In this document: piece after piece, positions 52,762 through 62,072 of the stretch
How the letters are laid out: each line of letters begins with the position of its first letter
Position numbering within the stretch: position 1 is the stretch's first letter
Assembly (NCBI GenBank): GCA_017483465.1
Contig: JAFUWN010000046.1
Coordinates: 1-64,000 of the forward strand
Direction: 5' to 3'
Origin: Oscillospiraceae bacterium
Lineage (GTDB): Bacteria > Bacillota > Clostridia > Oscillospirales > Ruminococcaceae
Length of the DNA: 64,000 nt
The notes under the pieces: generated by a model
Told to the model about the DNA's origin: nothing
Seen by the model: only the letters and a program-made list of their open reading frames with translations
Database searches by the model: none
Translations under genes and position numbers: made by a program

Positions 52762-53116
52762 CGGCATCCTCCTCAGGGGTTTCTATCTGGCTGAGTTTTC
52801 TTGTGACTTCTGCACCCCTTGCAATAGAATCATCAGCAATAAACGTCAGTTCGGGGCTTTTCCGCATTTTAAGACGTGCGAACAGTTCCCGCCGGATGAA
52901 TCCGGCAGCACTTTTCAGGCCTTTTACCGACTGTCTGGTATCTTCCATACCGAGCAGACTGGAGACATAGACTTTACAATGTGAACCGTCTCCGGCGAGT
53001 TCCACACGGACAACAGAAAGCATACTGCTGACACGGGGGTCTTTGACCTGACGGAGAATATCCGTCAGTTCTCTGTGAATATCTTCGGACATGCGGCTGT
53101 TTTTAAAACTTGGCAT
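52745..53116 (-). CDS. rbfA: Ribosome-binding factor A (123 aa)
   Basis: KH-type small protein with RMSEDIHRELTDILRQVKDP and VYVSSLLGMEDTRQSVKGL, as in RbfA, ending in an acidic tail. It aids 30S maturation and cold adaptation. It starts directly after the stop of the upstream 120-aa gene (TAA-ATG) and overlaps nrnA by 17 bp. Confidence 0.94.
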   Translation of the reverse strand: MPSFKNSRMSEDIHRELTDILRQVKDPRVSSMLSVVRVELAGDGSHCKVYVSSLLGMEDTRQSVKGLKSAAGFIRRELFARLKMRKSPELTFIADDSIARGAEVTRKLSQIETPEEDADVKPD

Positions 53117-53479
53117 TTATTCTTCTTCCTTTCCGTCGGGAGTTTTCTCCTCCTGTACCTCCGCACCGGAGGCAGAATCCGTCATGGTATAATCCGAACT
53201 GCCGGATTCAAAAAATGTTTCTCCTGCAACGGCTTCCTGCAATTCTTCGTTACTTTGTTCATAACTGAGCATTTCTTCTGCCGGAATCGGAACAGCTACA
53301 TCAGCCAGTTCATCCGGTTCGTCCGGTTCTGCGGGCATTTCCACAGCGGAGCACTGACCGAGCAGAATTCTTTTGACAGATTCAAAAAAGAAAATATCCA
53401 CAGGGCCGAACTCTTCCCAGGCGAGTGCTTCGTCACAATACTGAAGCATATCTTTTGTGCTCATTCTTGTATATTCCAT
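53117..53479 (-). CDS. Uncharacterised acidic protein between infB and rbfA (120 aa)
   Basis: The product opens MEYTRMSTKDMLQYCDEALA and contains a hydrophobic patch (IFFFESVKRILLGQC) and a very acidic Glu/Pro/Asp-rich C-terminal half (about 55-120). No domain is recognised. It lies exactly between infB (25 bp away) and rbfA (0 bp), where infB-rbfA are otherwise adjacent. It is likely made with the ribosome-assembly proteins and may bind a basic partner; this is inference from charge only. Confidence 0.7.
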   Translation of the reverse strand: MEYTRMSTKDMLQYCDEALAWEEFGPVDIFFFESVKRILLGQCSAVEMPAEPDEPDELADVAVPIPAEEMLSYEQSNEELQEAVAGETFFESGSSDYTMTDSASGAEVQEEKTPDGKEEE

Positions 53480-53503
53480 GCTATATCTCCCTTCATGGGC
53501 TTG

Positions 53504-56035
53504 TTATTCCGGCTGATATTCTTCCATAATATAGGCTTCAAAAATATCTCCGGCTTTGATATCGTTAAATTTTTCGAGGCTGATGCCGCATTCATAACCG
53601 CTGGAAACTTCCTTGACAGCATCTTTGAATCTCTGTAATCCTGCAACATGATCATCAGCAATGATAATACCGTCACGGACGATTCTGATCTGGCACTGTC
53701 TGGTCAGCTTGCCTTCGAGAATATAGCTTCCGGCAACCGTGCCGACACTGGAAATTTTGAATACTTCACGCACTTCGGCTTTACCGAGAATGACTTCACG
53801 GAATTTCGGAGCAAGCATACCTTTCATAGCAGTAGAAATTTCTTCGATGGCATCATAAATAATTCTGTAGAGTCTGATATCCACACCGTCTCTTGCGGCA
53901 CTTTCGGCAGCACCGTTATCGGGTCTGACGTTAAAGCCGACAATAATCGCATTGGAAGCATTGGCAAGCATAACGTCGCTTTCTTTTACCGCACCGACTG
54001 CACTGTGAATGACTCTGACACGGACTTCATCATTTGAGAGCTTTTCCAGAGAAGTCTTGACAGCTTCGGCACTTCCCTGCACATCGGCTTTGACGATGAT
54101 CGGGAGTTCTTTTGTTTCTCCTTCAGCGATCTGACTGAACAGATTATCAAGTGTCAGTTTATTGGAACTGTTCTGGAACAGAGCTTCCTTTGCTTCATGT
54201 TTTCTCTGTTCTACGAGTTCTTTTGCAAGACGTTCGTCTTCTACGGCATCGAAAATATCGCCTGCACTGGGCACTTCATCCAGGCCGGTAATTTCCACAG
54301 GCACGGAGGGGCCTGCTTCTTTCACGACAGAGCCTTTATAATTCGTCATGACACGGACTTTTCCGACAGAAGTACCGGCAATGATAATATCCCCTGTATG
54401 CAGTGTACCTTTCTGGACTAACAGCGTTGCGATCGGGCCTCTGCCCTTGTCGAGTCTGGCTTCGATGACCGTACCTTTGGCGAGTCTGTCCGGATTGGCT
54501 GTCAGTTCTTTTACTTCGGATACTAACAGAATATTTTCGAGTAAATCTTCAATACCGTCGCCGGTCTTGGCAGAAACCGGAATACAGATCGTATCACCGC
54601 CCCACTGTTCGCACACAAGGCCGTATTCCGTGAGCTGCTGCAGCACTCTGTCCGGATCGGCGGCTTCTTTATCCATCTTGTTAATCGCAACAATGACCGA
54701 AACACCTGCGGCTTTGGCATGATTGATAGATTCGACTGTCTGCGGCATGATACCGTCATCTGCGGCGACAACCAGAACGGCAATATCTGTAATATTTGCA
54801 CCTCTGGCTCTCATGGAAGTAAAGGCTTCATGACCGGGGGTATCTAAGAACGTAATCACCTGACCGCTGTGCTTTACCTGATAGGCACCGATATGCTGTG
54901 TAATGCCGCCTGCTTCGGAAGCTGTAACATTGGCATGTCTGATTCTGTCCAGAATAGAAGTCTTACCGTGATCGACATGACCCATGACAACGACCACCGG
55001 CGGACGGGGCTGCTGATTTTCTTCGTCAGCTTCTTCGGATTCGATCAGACGTTCTTCAATTGTCATGATGACTTCTTTTTCTACCTTTGCACCGAGTTCT
55101 TCGGAAACCAGACTTGCAGTATCGAAATCAATTTCTTCGTTGATACTTGCCATCACACCAAGACCCATCAGTTTTCCGATGACTTTGGAAACATTGACTT
55201 TCAGACGGCTTGCGAGTTCCCCGACCTGAATCATATCCGGAATCTTGACTCTGAGCTGCTGTTTTCTGGCACGTTCAAGCTCCAGACGGTTGAGTCTCTG
55301 AGCCTCTGTCTCCTGTTTTCTGCCGCCGGATTTTTTGCCTTTCTGAGCGGATTTCTGATTGATTTTCTGCTTTTTTGTAGAATAATTATCTTTTCTTCTG
55401 TCAGCAGGAGCAATTTGTTCATAACGTTCGTTATATTTATCCAGTTCGATATAACTGCCTCTGGTATCGACAGTACGGCGTTTATCGTTTGTTTCGGTAC
55501 GCTGTTCGGTGCTGACAACGCTGTTTCCGGTGCTCATGACACCGCCGAGACGGGTCTTTTCACCGTGCTGATTTTTATTTCTCTTTTTCTCATCACGATT
55601 TTTAGGACGAGATTCTGTATTCTGTGTCTGTTCCGGCTTAGGTGCTGTTTCCTGTTTTACAGGAGCTTTTTCTTCGGGAGCGGGCTTTTCCTGTTTGGGA
55701 GCAGGCTTATTCTGTGTTTTTTCAGATTTCTTATCAGCCTTATCAGATTTCACATTTTTCTCAGAATGGCTTTTTTTACTGGGAGTATGTGTTTTTTTCT
55801 CTTCTTTGATTTCCGGCTTCGGCTGATTTTTCGTTGCAAAATATTCATCAAAGCTGGTGACATTTGCTTTCTGACTGTAATACTCCAGAGCGAGATTCAT
55901 TTCCTGCTCGGTGATCGAAGAACCGGAAGATTTCTTTTCACCGGTATGATCTTCGATAAAAGCAGCAAGTTCTTTCGGAGATACCTGTAAATCTCTTGCA
56001 GCATCGGTCAGTTTGATTTTATTCTTGTTTGCCAT
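53504..56035 (-). CDS. infB: Translation initiation factor IF-2 (843 aa)
   Basis: A long Lys/Glu/Pro-rich N-terminal linker (about 60-240) precedes an IF2_N-type domain, the G domain with [26 protein letters not shown] and NKMD, and C-terminal domains ([19 protein letters not shown]). It positions fMet-tRNA on the 30S subunit. The linker is typical of Clostridia. It is followed by an acidic protein and rbfA in the operon. Confidence 0.97.
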   Translation of the reverse strand: MANKNKIKLTDAARDLQVSPKELAAFIEDHTGEKKSSGSSITEQEMNLALEYYSQKANVTSFDEYFATKNQPKPEIKEEKKTHTPSKKSHSEKNVKSDKADKKSEKTQNKPAPKQEKPAPEEKAPVKQETAPKPEQTQNTESRPKNRDEKKRNKNQHGEKTRLGGVMSTGNSVVSTEQRTETNDKRRTVDTRGSYIELDKYNERYEQIAPADRRKDNYSTKKQKINQKSAQKGKKSGGRKQETEAQRLNRLELERARKQQLRVKIPDMIQVGELASRLKVNVSKVIGKLMGLGVMASINEEIDFDTASLVSEELGAKVEKEVIMTIEERLIESEEADEENQQPRPPVVVVMGHVDHGKTSILDRIRHANVTASEAGGITQHIGAYQVKHSGQVITFLDTPGHEAFTSMRARGANITDIAVLVVAADDGIMPQTVESINHAKAAGVSVIVAINKMDKEAADPDRVLQQLTEYGLVCEQWGGDTICIPVSAKTGDGIEDLLENILLVSEVKELTANPDRLAKGTVIEARLDKGRGPIATLLVQKGTLHTGDIIIAGTSVGKVRVMTNYKGSVVKEAGPSVPVEITGLDEVPSAGDIFDAVEDERLAKELVEQRKHEAKEALFQNSSNKLTLDNLFSQIAEGETKELPIIVKADVQGSAEAVKTSLEKLSNDEVRVRVIHSAVGAVKESDVMLANASNAIIVGFNVRPDNGAAESAARDGVDIRLYRIIYDAIEEISTAMKGMLAPKFREVILGKAEVREVFKISSVGTVAGSYILEGKLTRQCQIRIVRDGIIIADDHVAGLQRFKDAVKEVSSGYECGISLEKFNDIKAGDIFEAYIMEEYQPE

Positions 56036-56051
56036 AGGCAGATTCCCTCCT

Positions 56052-56414
56052 CTAATCTATCGGCGGCTGTTCCGTTTCCGGAGCAGTATCTGTTTGATTG
56101 ATTCTGTCAGAAGTTTCACACAGCTGATTGATCTTTCTGAAAAAGCCCTGATCCAGTACTGCAATCACAGCGGCTTTCCGGCCGACTGTACTGCCGATTT
56201 CAAACATTGTCAGCGGAACAGAACGGACAGGAATCTTTTTTTTCTGACAGAAATAACATACTTCTTTATAAGTTTTGGGTGAAATATCCGAAGCCGTCAG
56301 CACACCGGAAACGTTTTTCTTTTCCAGAGCCTCTTTCATCGGGTCGAAGCCGAGGGCGAGTTTTCCGGCTTTGCGGCAGATACTAAGAATTCCGGTCAGT
56401 TTCTGATAGGGCAT
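56052..56414 (-). CDS. L7Ae/L30e-family ribosomal protein, YlxQ-type (120 aa)
   Basis: An L7Ae-type RNA-binding domain fills residues 5-95 ([20 protein letters not shown] and [15 protein letters not shown]) with an extra Asp/Thr-rich tail. GAGGTG precedes ATG 56414. The nusA-ylxR-ylxQ-infB order is conserved in Firmicutes; YlxQ probably binds kink-turn RNA, though its role is not settled. It overlaps YlxR by 32 bp. Confidence 0.88.
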   Translation of the reverse strand: MPYQKLTGILSICRKAGKLALGFDPMKEALEKKNVSGVLTASDISPKTYKEVCYFCQKKKIPVRSVPLTMFEIGSTVGRKAAVIAVLDQGFFRKINQLCETSDRINQTDTAPETEQPPID

Positions 56415-56658
56415 TCTTCATCACCTCGTAGACTTCCGGACTGACTTTACAGGAGAAACTTTTTTCAATCTTGTGCTGTTTCCTGGCAAGTTCCAGACAG
56501 GCGGGATTCTGACAGAGATACGCACCTCTTCCGGCTTTTTTGCCTGTAAAGTCAAGAGAAATTTCCCCTTCCGGAGATTTCACAATCCGGATGAGTTCTT
56601 TTTTCGGCTTGTTTTCGTGACAGCCGATACACATCCGCATGGGGATTTTTTTCTGCAT
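56383..56658 (-). CDS. ylxR: YlxR-family protein (91 aa)
   Basis: The YlxR (RNase P modulator RnpM) fold opens MQKKIPMRMCIGCHENKPKK and has KKAGRGAYLCQNPACLELA, the family motifs. GAGGAA lies 9 bases before ATG 56658; a longer in-frame extension to 56763 would read through nusA. It binds RNA and in Bacillus relatives modulates RNase P. It overlaps the L7Ae-type gene by 32 bp. Confidence 0.9.
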   Translation of the reverse strand: MQKKIPMRMCIGCHENKPKKELIRIVKSPEGEISLDFTGKKAGRGAYLCQNPACLELARKQHKIEKSFSCKVSPEVYEVMKNALSETDRNS

Positions 56659-56662
56659 AAAA

Positions 56663-57778
56663 TTATTCCTCAGTTGTTTCAGGAACTTCTGCTGTTTCCG
56701 GAGCGGATTCGGGTGTTTCTGCCGGTTCCGGAGCAGATTCGTCGGCATCGGATTTAATATCAATCTTGAAATTGGTTAATTTTGCGGCAAGCTTGGCATT
56801 CTGGCCTTTATTGCCGATGGCAAGTGAAAGCTGATCGCTCGGCACGACAGCAACACAAGTGCGTTCTTCTTCGTCAAGAATATCGACTTTGAGCACTTTT
56901 GCCGGAGAAAGGGCATTTGCAATAAACTCAGCCGGATTTTCACTATAGGGAATAATATCAATTTTTTCGCCGTTCAATTCTTTTACAATCGCAGAAATTC
57001 TGGAATGCTTTGCACCGATACAGGAGCCTATGGCATCCACATTCGGGTCATGGGAAACGACTGCAATCTTGGAACGGGAGCCGGCTTCACGGGAGATAGC
57101 CTTGACTTCGACAGTACCGTCAAAAATTTCAGGCACTTCGAGTTCAAACAGTCTCTTGACCAGATCTCTGTGAATTCTGGAAAGCTTGATAATCGGCTTT
57201 TTATTCCGGTTGACAATGCCTGTGACATAGACTTTGATCTGCATTCCCTCTTTGAGTTCTTCACCGGGGATTTGTTCCTGACGGAGCAGATATAATTCTG
57301 TCTTGTCATACATCAGAGTTGCAGAACCTCTGCCCGGTTCTACCTGCATGACAGTAGCAGTGATAATATCATTTTCTTTGCATAAAAACTTATCCAGAAT
57401 TCTGTCTCTGTTAATATCCCGCAGATCGCCCTTGATGGACTGCTTGGCAGACTGTGCGGAAGCACGGCTGAATTTGGAAATATCCAGTCTGTGTTCCAGA
57501 ACCGCCCCTACATAAGTATCGGGATCGATTGCCTTTGCTTCATCAATATTGATTTCCGTATGATTGATCGGCTCGTCATCTACGACATGCTGAAGCAGAA
57601 ATACATCAAAAATTTTTCTTTCCGGGTCAATATCCACACGAATGGATTCTTTACATTCCGGGTACATACGCTGTACAGACTTCTGCATGGCAGATTTTAC
57701 GGTTTCAATCATGACATCCGTATCAAGGCTGTTCTCTGTGCCGAGAGCAGCGAGGGTTTCAAAGAACTTGCTGTCCAT
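56663..57778 (-). CDS. nusA: Transcription factor NusA (371 aa)
   Basis: Contains the NusA N-terminal domain, an S1 domain (ATVMQVEPGRGSATLMYDKT) and two KH domains (DPNVDAIGSCIGAKHSRISA and SLAIGNKGQNAKLAAKL), ending in a short acidic Pro/Glu tail. It regulates pausing and termination. The start ATG 57778 has GGAGG 13 bases upstream; the in-frame TTG at 57796 is part of that RBS. It is the second gene of the operon. Confidence 0.96.
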   Translation of the reverse strand: MDSKFFETLAALGTENSLDTDVMIETVKSAMQKSVQRMYPECKESIRVDIDPERKIFDVFLLQHVVDDEPINHTEINIDEAKAIDPDTYVGAVLEHRLDISKFSRASAQSAKQSIKGDLRDINRDRILDKFLCKENDIITATVMQVEPGRGSATLMYDKTELYLLRQEQIPGEELKEGMQIKVYVTGIVNRNKKPIIKLSRIHRDLVKRLFELEVPEIFDGTVEVKAISREAGSRSKIAVVSHDPNVDAIGSCIGAKHSRISAIVKELNGEKIDIIPYSENPAEFIANALSPAKVLKVDILDEEERTCVAVVPSDQLSLAIGNKGQNAKLAAKLTNFKIDIKSDADESAPEPAETPESAPETAEVPETTEE

Positions 57779-57808
57779 TTTTTCTGATTCCTCCAATAAA
57801 ATAAATAA

Positions 57809-58291
57809 TTAATTTTCAAATGCAAAATAGAGCTTGACAAACGTAATTGCTGAAAACGGAAGTTCGAGGGTCTGTTCAGGAGTCTGCAAAGTAATGAACT
57901 CTTTGTTCCAGTCTGTCAGGATTCCGACGATTTCACGGCTGCCGTTCTCAAAATTCCGGAAACCCTTGACACGGACTTCGCACCCGAGACAAGCATCAAA
58001 ATGGCTTTCTCTGATCAGATCGGCCTCAAGTCCGGGGGAGCTGACTTCGAGAATATAGCTCTGAGCGATCGGGTCTTTTTCATCGAGCAGATCACTGACC
58101 GGAGCTGTTACTTTTTCGCAGTCGTTAATGCTGACGGTTTCGGTTTCACTGTCAATGAAGATACGCAGATACCATGCGGCACCTTCTTTTTCATAGCGGA
58201 CATCCCAGATCAGATACCCCAGCTCTGTAACTACGGGAGCAATCAGATCATAGACTTTCTGTTCGGTACTGCCGAATTTTTTCAGTTTCAA
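57809..58291 (-). CDS. rimP: Ribosome maturation factor RimP (160 aa)
   Basis: RimP motifs: VTELGYLIWDVRYEKEGAAW, DCEKVTAPVSDLLDEKDPI and EVSSPGLEADLIRESHF. It is required for 30S assembly. The best start is TTG 58291, since the upstream ATG is followed by an in-frame stop after two codons and no other start matches the domain. It is the first gene of the rimP to ribF operon. Confidence 0.93.
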   Translation of the reverse strand: MKLKKFGSTEQKVYDLIAPVVTELGYLIWDVRYEKEGAAWYLRIFIDSETETVSINDCEKVTAPVSDLLDEKDPIAQSYILEVSSPGLEADLIRESHFDACLGCEVRVKGFRNFENGSREIVGILTDWNKEFITLQTPEQTLELPFSAITFVKLYFAFEN

Positions 58292-58333
58292 ATTATCATT
58301 ACCTGCCTTTCCTGCCTACCTGCTGCAAAACGA

Positions 58334-58359
58334 AAGACCGGAGTTTTGTTTCCGGCCTT
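58334..58359 (-). promoter_or_regulatory. Leader hairpin of the rimP-nusA-infB operon
   Basis: A 9-bp stem (58359-58351 with 58342-58334, one G-U pair) with an 8-base loop is followed on the minus strand by a T-rich run (TCGTTTTG). It looks like a weak leader terminator. Such elements can make NusA autoregulate its own operon; that is inference here. Confidence 0.5.
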
Positions 58360-58389
58360 TTGACATCTTCAGCATATTAGCATAATGTT

Positions 58390-58418
58390 ATTATAGCACA
58401 TTTCTTTTCAGAAATCAA
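58390..58418 (-). promoter_or_regulatory. Promoter of the rimP-nusA-infB-ribF operon
   Basis: Minus-strand TTGATT (58418-58413), 17-bp spacer, TATAAT (58395-58390). Confidence 0.82.
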
Positions 58419-58455
58419 GCTTTTTTTGAAATTTTTTCAAAAAAATTGAAATTTA

Positions 58456-59697
58456 TTATCTGATTCTTCTGCATTCCATGTAATATCTTTTATCTTCGGC
58501 ATGGCCGGTTGAGAATGTTTTTCTCGGCAGAACGCCGTCTTTCTCCACACTGGAGAACAGCAGATTCTTATCCATATCCGGCAGAATAAAACCGATACTG
58601 CCGTCTTTTTCTGCGAGCTGCGACAAGGTTTCTGTTCCGTGGATATAATCAATTTTTCCGGCATGATTTTTCAGATACTCATCCAGTGCATTCTGGAGAC
58701 TGCCGACCGTCAGCGAAGACAGAGGCTTATGAATATAATATTTCTGCTTTTGATTTTTCTGTATCACAGTGAAACACTGTTCCGCTTCTGTTCCGGAAAG
58801 TGCCAGAGTTTCTGTGAGATACTGCATAAGTTCTTCCGGATTTGTTTCTGTAATAATTCTGTGAATCGCTTCAAATTCCAGAGCCGGACTATGCAGATTA
58901 ACCAGCTCTACAAGGGCATATCTTGCAGGATGATCAGAAAAATCCTGTTCCGGATGTTTCTGTTTTAATTTTTCATAGCAGGCTTTTGCAGTAGCAAGCG
59001 AATGATTGCCGTCGCCCATGGCAAATTTTAAATCTCCGGCAGATTCCAATAAAGCATTCAGACGGTTCTGAAATTCTTCCTGCTGTGCCGGATTCATCAG
59101 ATACCCTGTCAGATGACCGCCGCCGAGCATCAGATCTGTATCATAGAGTTTCTGCATATCGTCTTTCTGAGCGGCACAGCTTTCTATGACAGATTTTTCT
59201 TCATCATTGATTAAAATCATAATATGCGGCAGTTCCAGCAAAGCATGTTCCCTGACCTGCATTCTGGGGGGAATACGTTCGAGTACAGTCGCCTCTGTAG
59301 CTCTGACGGGCGAAGTACTGCCTTTATGATAATCATAAGCTTCCAGATCAATCTTGCCGACCACACCGGCTCTTAAAATTCCGTTGCTCTGGATACGCTC
59401 TGTATAAATCATGGCATTTTCATAAACATGAAACAGAAAACAATCCCAGTAATCCAGCATTGTATCATGAATTTTCTGAATCCTGTCTTTCAGGCCGGGC
59501 TGTTCCAGATAAATTTCCGGCAGAATCAAATCCAGAGTCGAGGGTGAATTGTAATTGTTTGTTATCTCCTCGGCCTGTTTCCAATACTCGGGTTCACTGG
59601 TGAACTGATCGCAGGCAATCACACTCCATGCTTCCTGACAGACATCTTCCCACCAGGGCAGAACAATTTCAGCAGAAGAAAAAATAGGCTGAATCAT
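58456..59697 (-). CDS. DUF1015-family protein (413 aa)
   Basis: The family core is present: VRATEATVLERIPPRM, YDTDLMLGGGHLTGYLM and FAMGDGNHSLATAKACYEKL. DUF1015 proteins are widespread and their reaction is not firmly known; some are annotated as SerB-like phosphatases without proof. Length is standard. It is a single gene with a consensus promoter at 59755-59727 and AAAGGAG 12 bases before ATG 59697. Confidence 0.88.
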   Translation of the reverse strand: MIQPIFSSAEIVLPWWEDVCQEAWSVIACDQFTSEPEYWKQAEEITNNYNSPSTLDLILPEIYLEQPGLKDRIQKIHDTMLDYWDCFLFHVYENAMIYTERIQSNGILRAGVVGKIDLEAYDYHKGSTSPVRATEATVLERIPPRMQVREHALLELPHIMILINDEEKSVIESCAAQKDDMQKLYDTDLMLGGGHLTGYLMNPAQQEEFQNRLNALLESAGDLKFAMGDGNHSLATAKACYEKLKQKHPEQDFSDHPARYALVELVNLHSPALEFEAIHRIITETNPEELMQYLTETLALSGTEAEQCFTVIQKNQKQKYYIHKPLSSLTVGSLQNALDEYLKNHAGKIDYIHGTETLSQLAEKDGSIGFILPDMDKNLLFSSVEKDGVLPRKTFSTGHAEDKRYYMECRRIR

Positions 59698-59726
59698 AAA
59701 TTATTTCAGCTCCTTTCGTTTTTTTC

Positions 59727-59755
59727 AGTATAGCATATTTTATAAAAAATGTCAA
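59727..59755 (-). promoter_or_regulatory. Promoter of the DUF1015 gene
   Basis: Minus-strand TTGACA (59755-59750), 17-bp spacer, TATACT (59732-59727). Confidence 0.82.
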
Positions 59756-59869
59756 TTCTTTGTACAGTAAAATATATATTTTTTCCCGAAATTCAAAAAG
59801 TATCAAAAACACAACAGATTGTTACTAAACTGTAACTTATTATTCATTTCTTTGTGCCGAAGAATGTGG

Positions 59870-59875
59870 TATACT
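59870..59875 (+). promoter_or_regulatory. Candidate -10 of the L,D-transpeptidase gene
   Basis: TATACT lies 75 bp before the TTG start. No good -35 is at 17 bp, so this is a weak or activator-dependent promoter. Confidence 0.45.
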
Positions 59876-59949
59876 AAAAGATAGACAAATAGATACAGAA
59901 CCGCCGTGAAAAAAATACGGCTTGCAAGATAAGAAAGGAATGAGGCATT

Positions 59950-61914
59950 TTGCAAAATCAGGACAACAAGGAGCAGAAAAAAAATTCTGCCGAAACATTA
60001 GATGCATCCAAAATGTCAGGAGCTGAAGTGTTAGAAGCTGTCGGCGTATCCGGCTCTTTAGCTGATACTATCGTTAAGGAAAGTGATGAGAAACAGTCTG
60101 CCGCTTCTGAACCGGAAACAGATATTCAGGCAAGAATTGCAGAAATACAGAAACAGAAAATGGCAAAAATCCGTCAGGCTCTTGCTGCCCAGCAGGAAGA
60201 AACCACAGATTCTGCCGAGACTCCTGCCGTGCCTCCCGCAGCTGCCCCGGTGACACAGCCGGAAAATTCACAGACTAAAAAAGTAAAAGTCAAGGCTGTT
60301 TCAGCCGTTGCCGTTGCCGAGCGTCCTGCTCCGGAACCGATAGAATTTCCTGAACCTCTGCCGAAATCAGAGCCTGTTCCCGAAGAAACTGTCTCCGAAC
60401 CGGAAACAGAACCGGTATTGATCGAAGAAACTCCGGCAGAACCTAAAAAAGCAAAGCCGAAAAAATCTTCCAAGAAAAAACAGGCAAAGAAAAACGCTCA
60501 GAGCGGAGCAAAAATAGGAATGCTCATCGGTGCAGGCTGTGCCGGTGCGATCATTGCGGCATATTTTATCGGAGCACTCAGCTATCAGGGAAAATTCCTG
60601 CCGAGAACTTATATTAATTCTCTTTCCGTTGCCGGCATGACGACAGAAGAAGCTCATGATGCTCTGATCGAAGAAAAAGAATTGAAAGACCTGACACTGA
60701 TTACCCCGAAAGGCGAGCAGGCTGTTTTCTCTGCTGCCGATTTCAAAGCTGCTTATTCTCTGCCCTCCGGTGCTCTGAATGAAGCCGCCAGTGAAGGCAA
60801 TTTCAACTGGGTTTCCAAATTATTCAAGAGTTCGGAATATGCTGTCAAGTATGATTATTCTTATTCCGAAGAAGATCTCAGAAAACTGATTCAGGACTAT
60901 GACTGGGGCAGCGAAGTTTCTACCAATGCGAAGATTGTCCGCAATGATTCCGGCAAATTTGAAATTCAGCCGGAAACCCTCGGTGACAGATTCGATACCA
61001 ATACCCTTTTGAGCTATGTCATGGAACAGCTCAATGCCGGAAAAAATACTGTCAATATGGAAGACTCCGGCTGTTATGAAAATTACCGTGCCAAAGTCAA
61101 AGCGACAGATCTTCAGGATGATCTGGAAGTTTATAACCGATATGCCAACTGTACGATCACGTTCGATTTCGATGACAGAAAGAAATTACTCGATAATGAT
61201 ACTATCATCAGCTGGCTGCTCAAAAAAGAAGACGGTTCTTTTGTCACCACATCCGGCCATGACATTCCTCTGAATCAGGATGCAATTGCAGAATTCGTTG
61301 CGGAAATGGCAAACGAAACAGATACTTATGGCAAAGACCATGAGTTCTATGCAACACTTGACGGCTGGATTACTGTTCCGTGGACAGATGCCAGCTGCTA
61401 CGGATGGCAGATCGACCGGAAAGAAACTGTCAGCCAGATTATCGAACTGATAGAAAAAGGCGATCCTGTCGTTGTCGAACCGATCTATACTGCATGGGGC
61501 ACAGGCTATACCCGTCAGACGGATGACATCGGCACGACTTATATCGAAGTTGATATTTCTGCACAGCATTTCTGGTATTATCGCAATAACGAGCTGATCA
61601 TGGATTATGATGTCGTATCCGGTACGGAAACCATGTCCAGCCGCAGAACGCCCCGTGGTGTCTGCAAGATTGTCGGCCATGCAGCAGGTGTTGTCCTTGG
61701 CACGTATGCCGTTCAGGGCTATGAACAGTGGGTAGATTACTGGATGCCGTTCAATTATGTGGGCTGCGGATTCCATGACCTTTCCAGAGGTGCCTACGGC
61801 GGCAGTATCTATATGTACAACGGCTCACACGGCTGTCTGAACATGCGCTGGTCGGAAGCGAAAAATCTTTATGAAAATATTGAAGACGGTCTTCCGGTTA
61901 TCGTTCATGACTAA
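59950..61914 (+). CDS. Membrane-anchored L,D-transpeptidase (YkuD) with peptidoglycan-binding domain (654 aa)
   Basis: A long cytoplasmic part (about 1-186), mostly Glu/Pro/Lys-rich with a basic KKAKPKKSSKKKQAKK patch, precedes one membrane helix (187-210). Outside are a PG_binding_4-type domain (about 215-430) and a YkuD catalytic domain at the C-terminus, with the active-site SHGCLNM (Cys629) and HDLS. It forms 3-3 or protein-to-wall crosslinks in peptidoglycan. The start is TTG 59950, with GAGG just ahead; the in-frame ATG upstream is absent and a nearby ATG is in another frame. The tail inside the cell may bind a cytoplasmic partner. Confidence 0.9.
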   Translation: MQNQDNKEQKKNSAETLDASKMSGAEVLEAVGVSGSLADTIVKESDEKQSAASEPETDIQARIAEIQKQKMAKIRQALAAQQEETTDSAETPAVPPAAAPVTQPENSQTKKVKVKAVSAVAVAERPAPEPIEFPEPLPKSEPVPEETVSEPETEPVLIEETPAEPKKAKPKKSSKKKQAKKNAQSGAKIGMLIGAGCAGAIIAAYFIGALSYQGKFLPRTYINSLSVAGMTTEEAHDALIEEKELKDLTLITPKGEQAVFSAADFKAAYSLPSGALNEAASEGNFNWVSKLFKSSEYAVKYDYSYSEEDLRKLIQDYDWGSEVSTNAKIVRNDSGKFEIQPETLGDRFDTNTLLSYVMEQLNAGKNTVNMEDSGCYENYRAKVKATDLQDDLEVYNRYANCTITFDFDDRKKLLDNDTIISWLLKKEDGSFVTTSGHDIPLNQDAIAEFVAEMANETDTYGKDHEFYATLDGWITVPWTDASCYGWQIDRKETVSQIIELIEKGDPVVVEPIYTAWGTGYTRQTDDIGTTYIEVDISAQHFWYYRNNELIMDYDVVSGTETMSSRRTPRGVCKIVGHAAGVVLGTYAVQGYEQWVDYWMPFNYVGCGFHDLSRGAYGGSIYMYNGSHGCLNMRWSEAKNLYENIEDGLPVIVHD

Positions 61915-61933
61915 AATAAAATATGCAGTTTTC

Positions 61934-61963
61934 AGCAGAGTATGCATTGCATACTCTGCTTTT
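61934..61963 (+). terminator. Terminator of the L,D-transpeptidase gene
   Basis: A perfect 12-bp stem (61934-61945 with 61949-61960), a 3-base loop and T-rich tail. The three-base loop is tight. Confidence 0.85.
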
Positions 61964-62072
61964 GTTATTTATCTACAAAAATAAATCATAAATTTTGTAT
62001 ATAATTTTCCGTAATTTTTTGCACCCTCAGACGTACTAACTAACAAATCCAAACTCAAAAGGAGGAATCGTT

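Noticed and set aside
54869-55990. A 373-aa frame antisense to infB
   Set aside because: Composition is Phe/Cys-rich in a way that mirrors the Lys/Glu-rich IF-2 linker, so it is a shadow.
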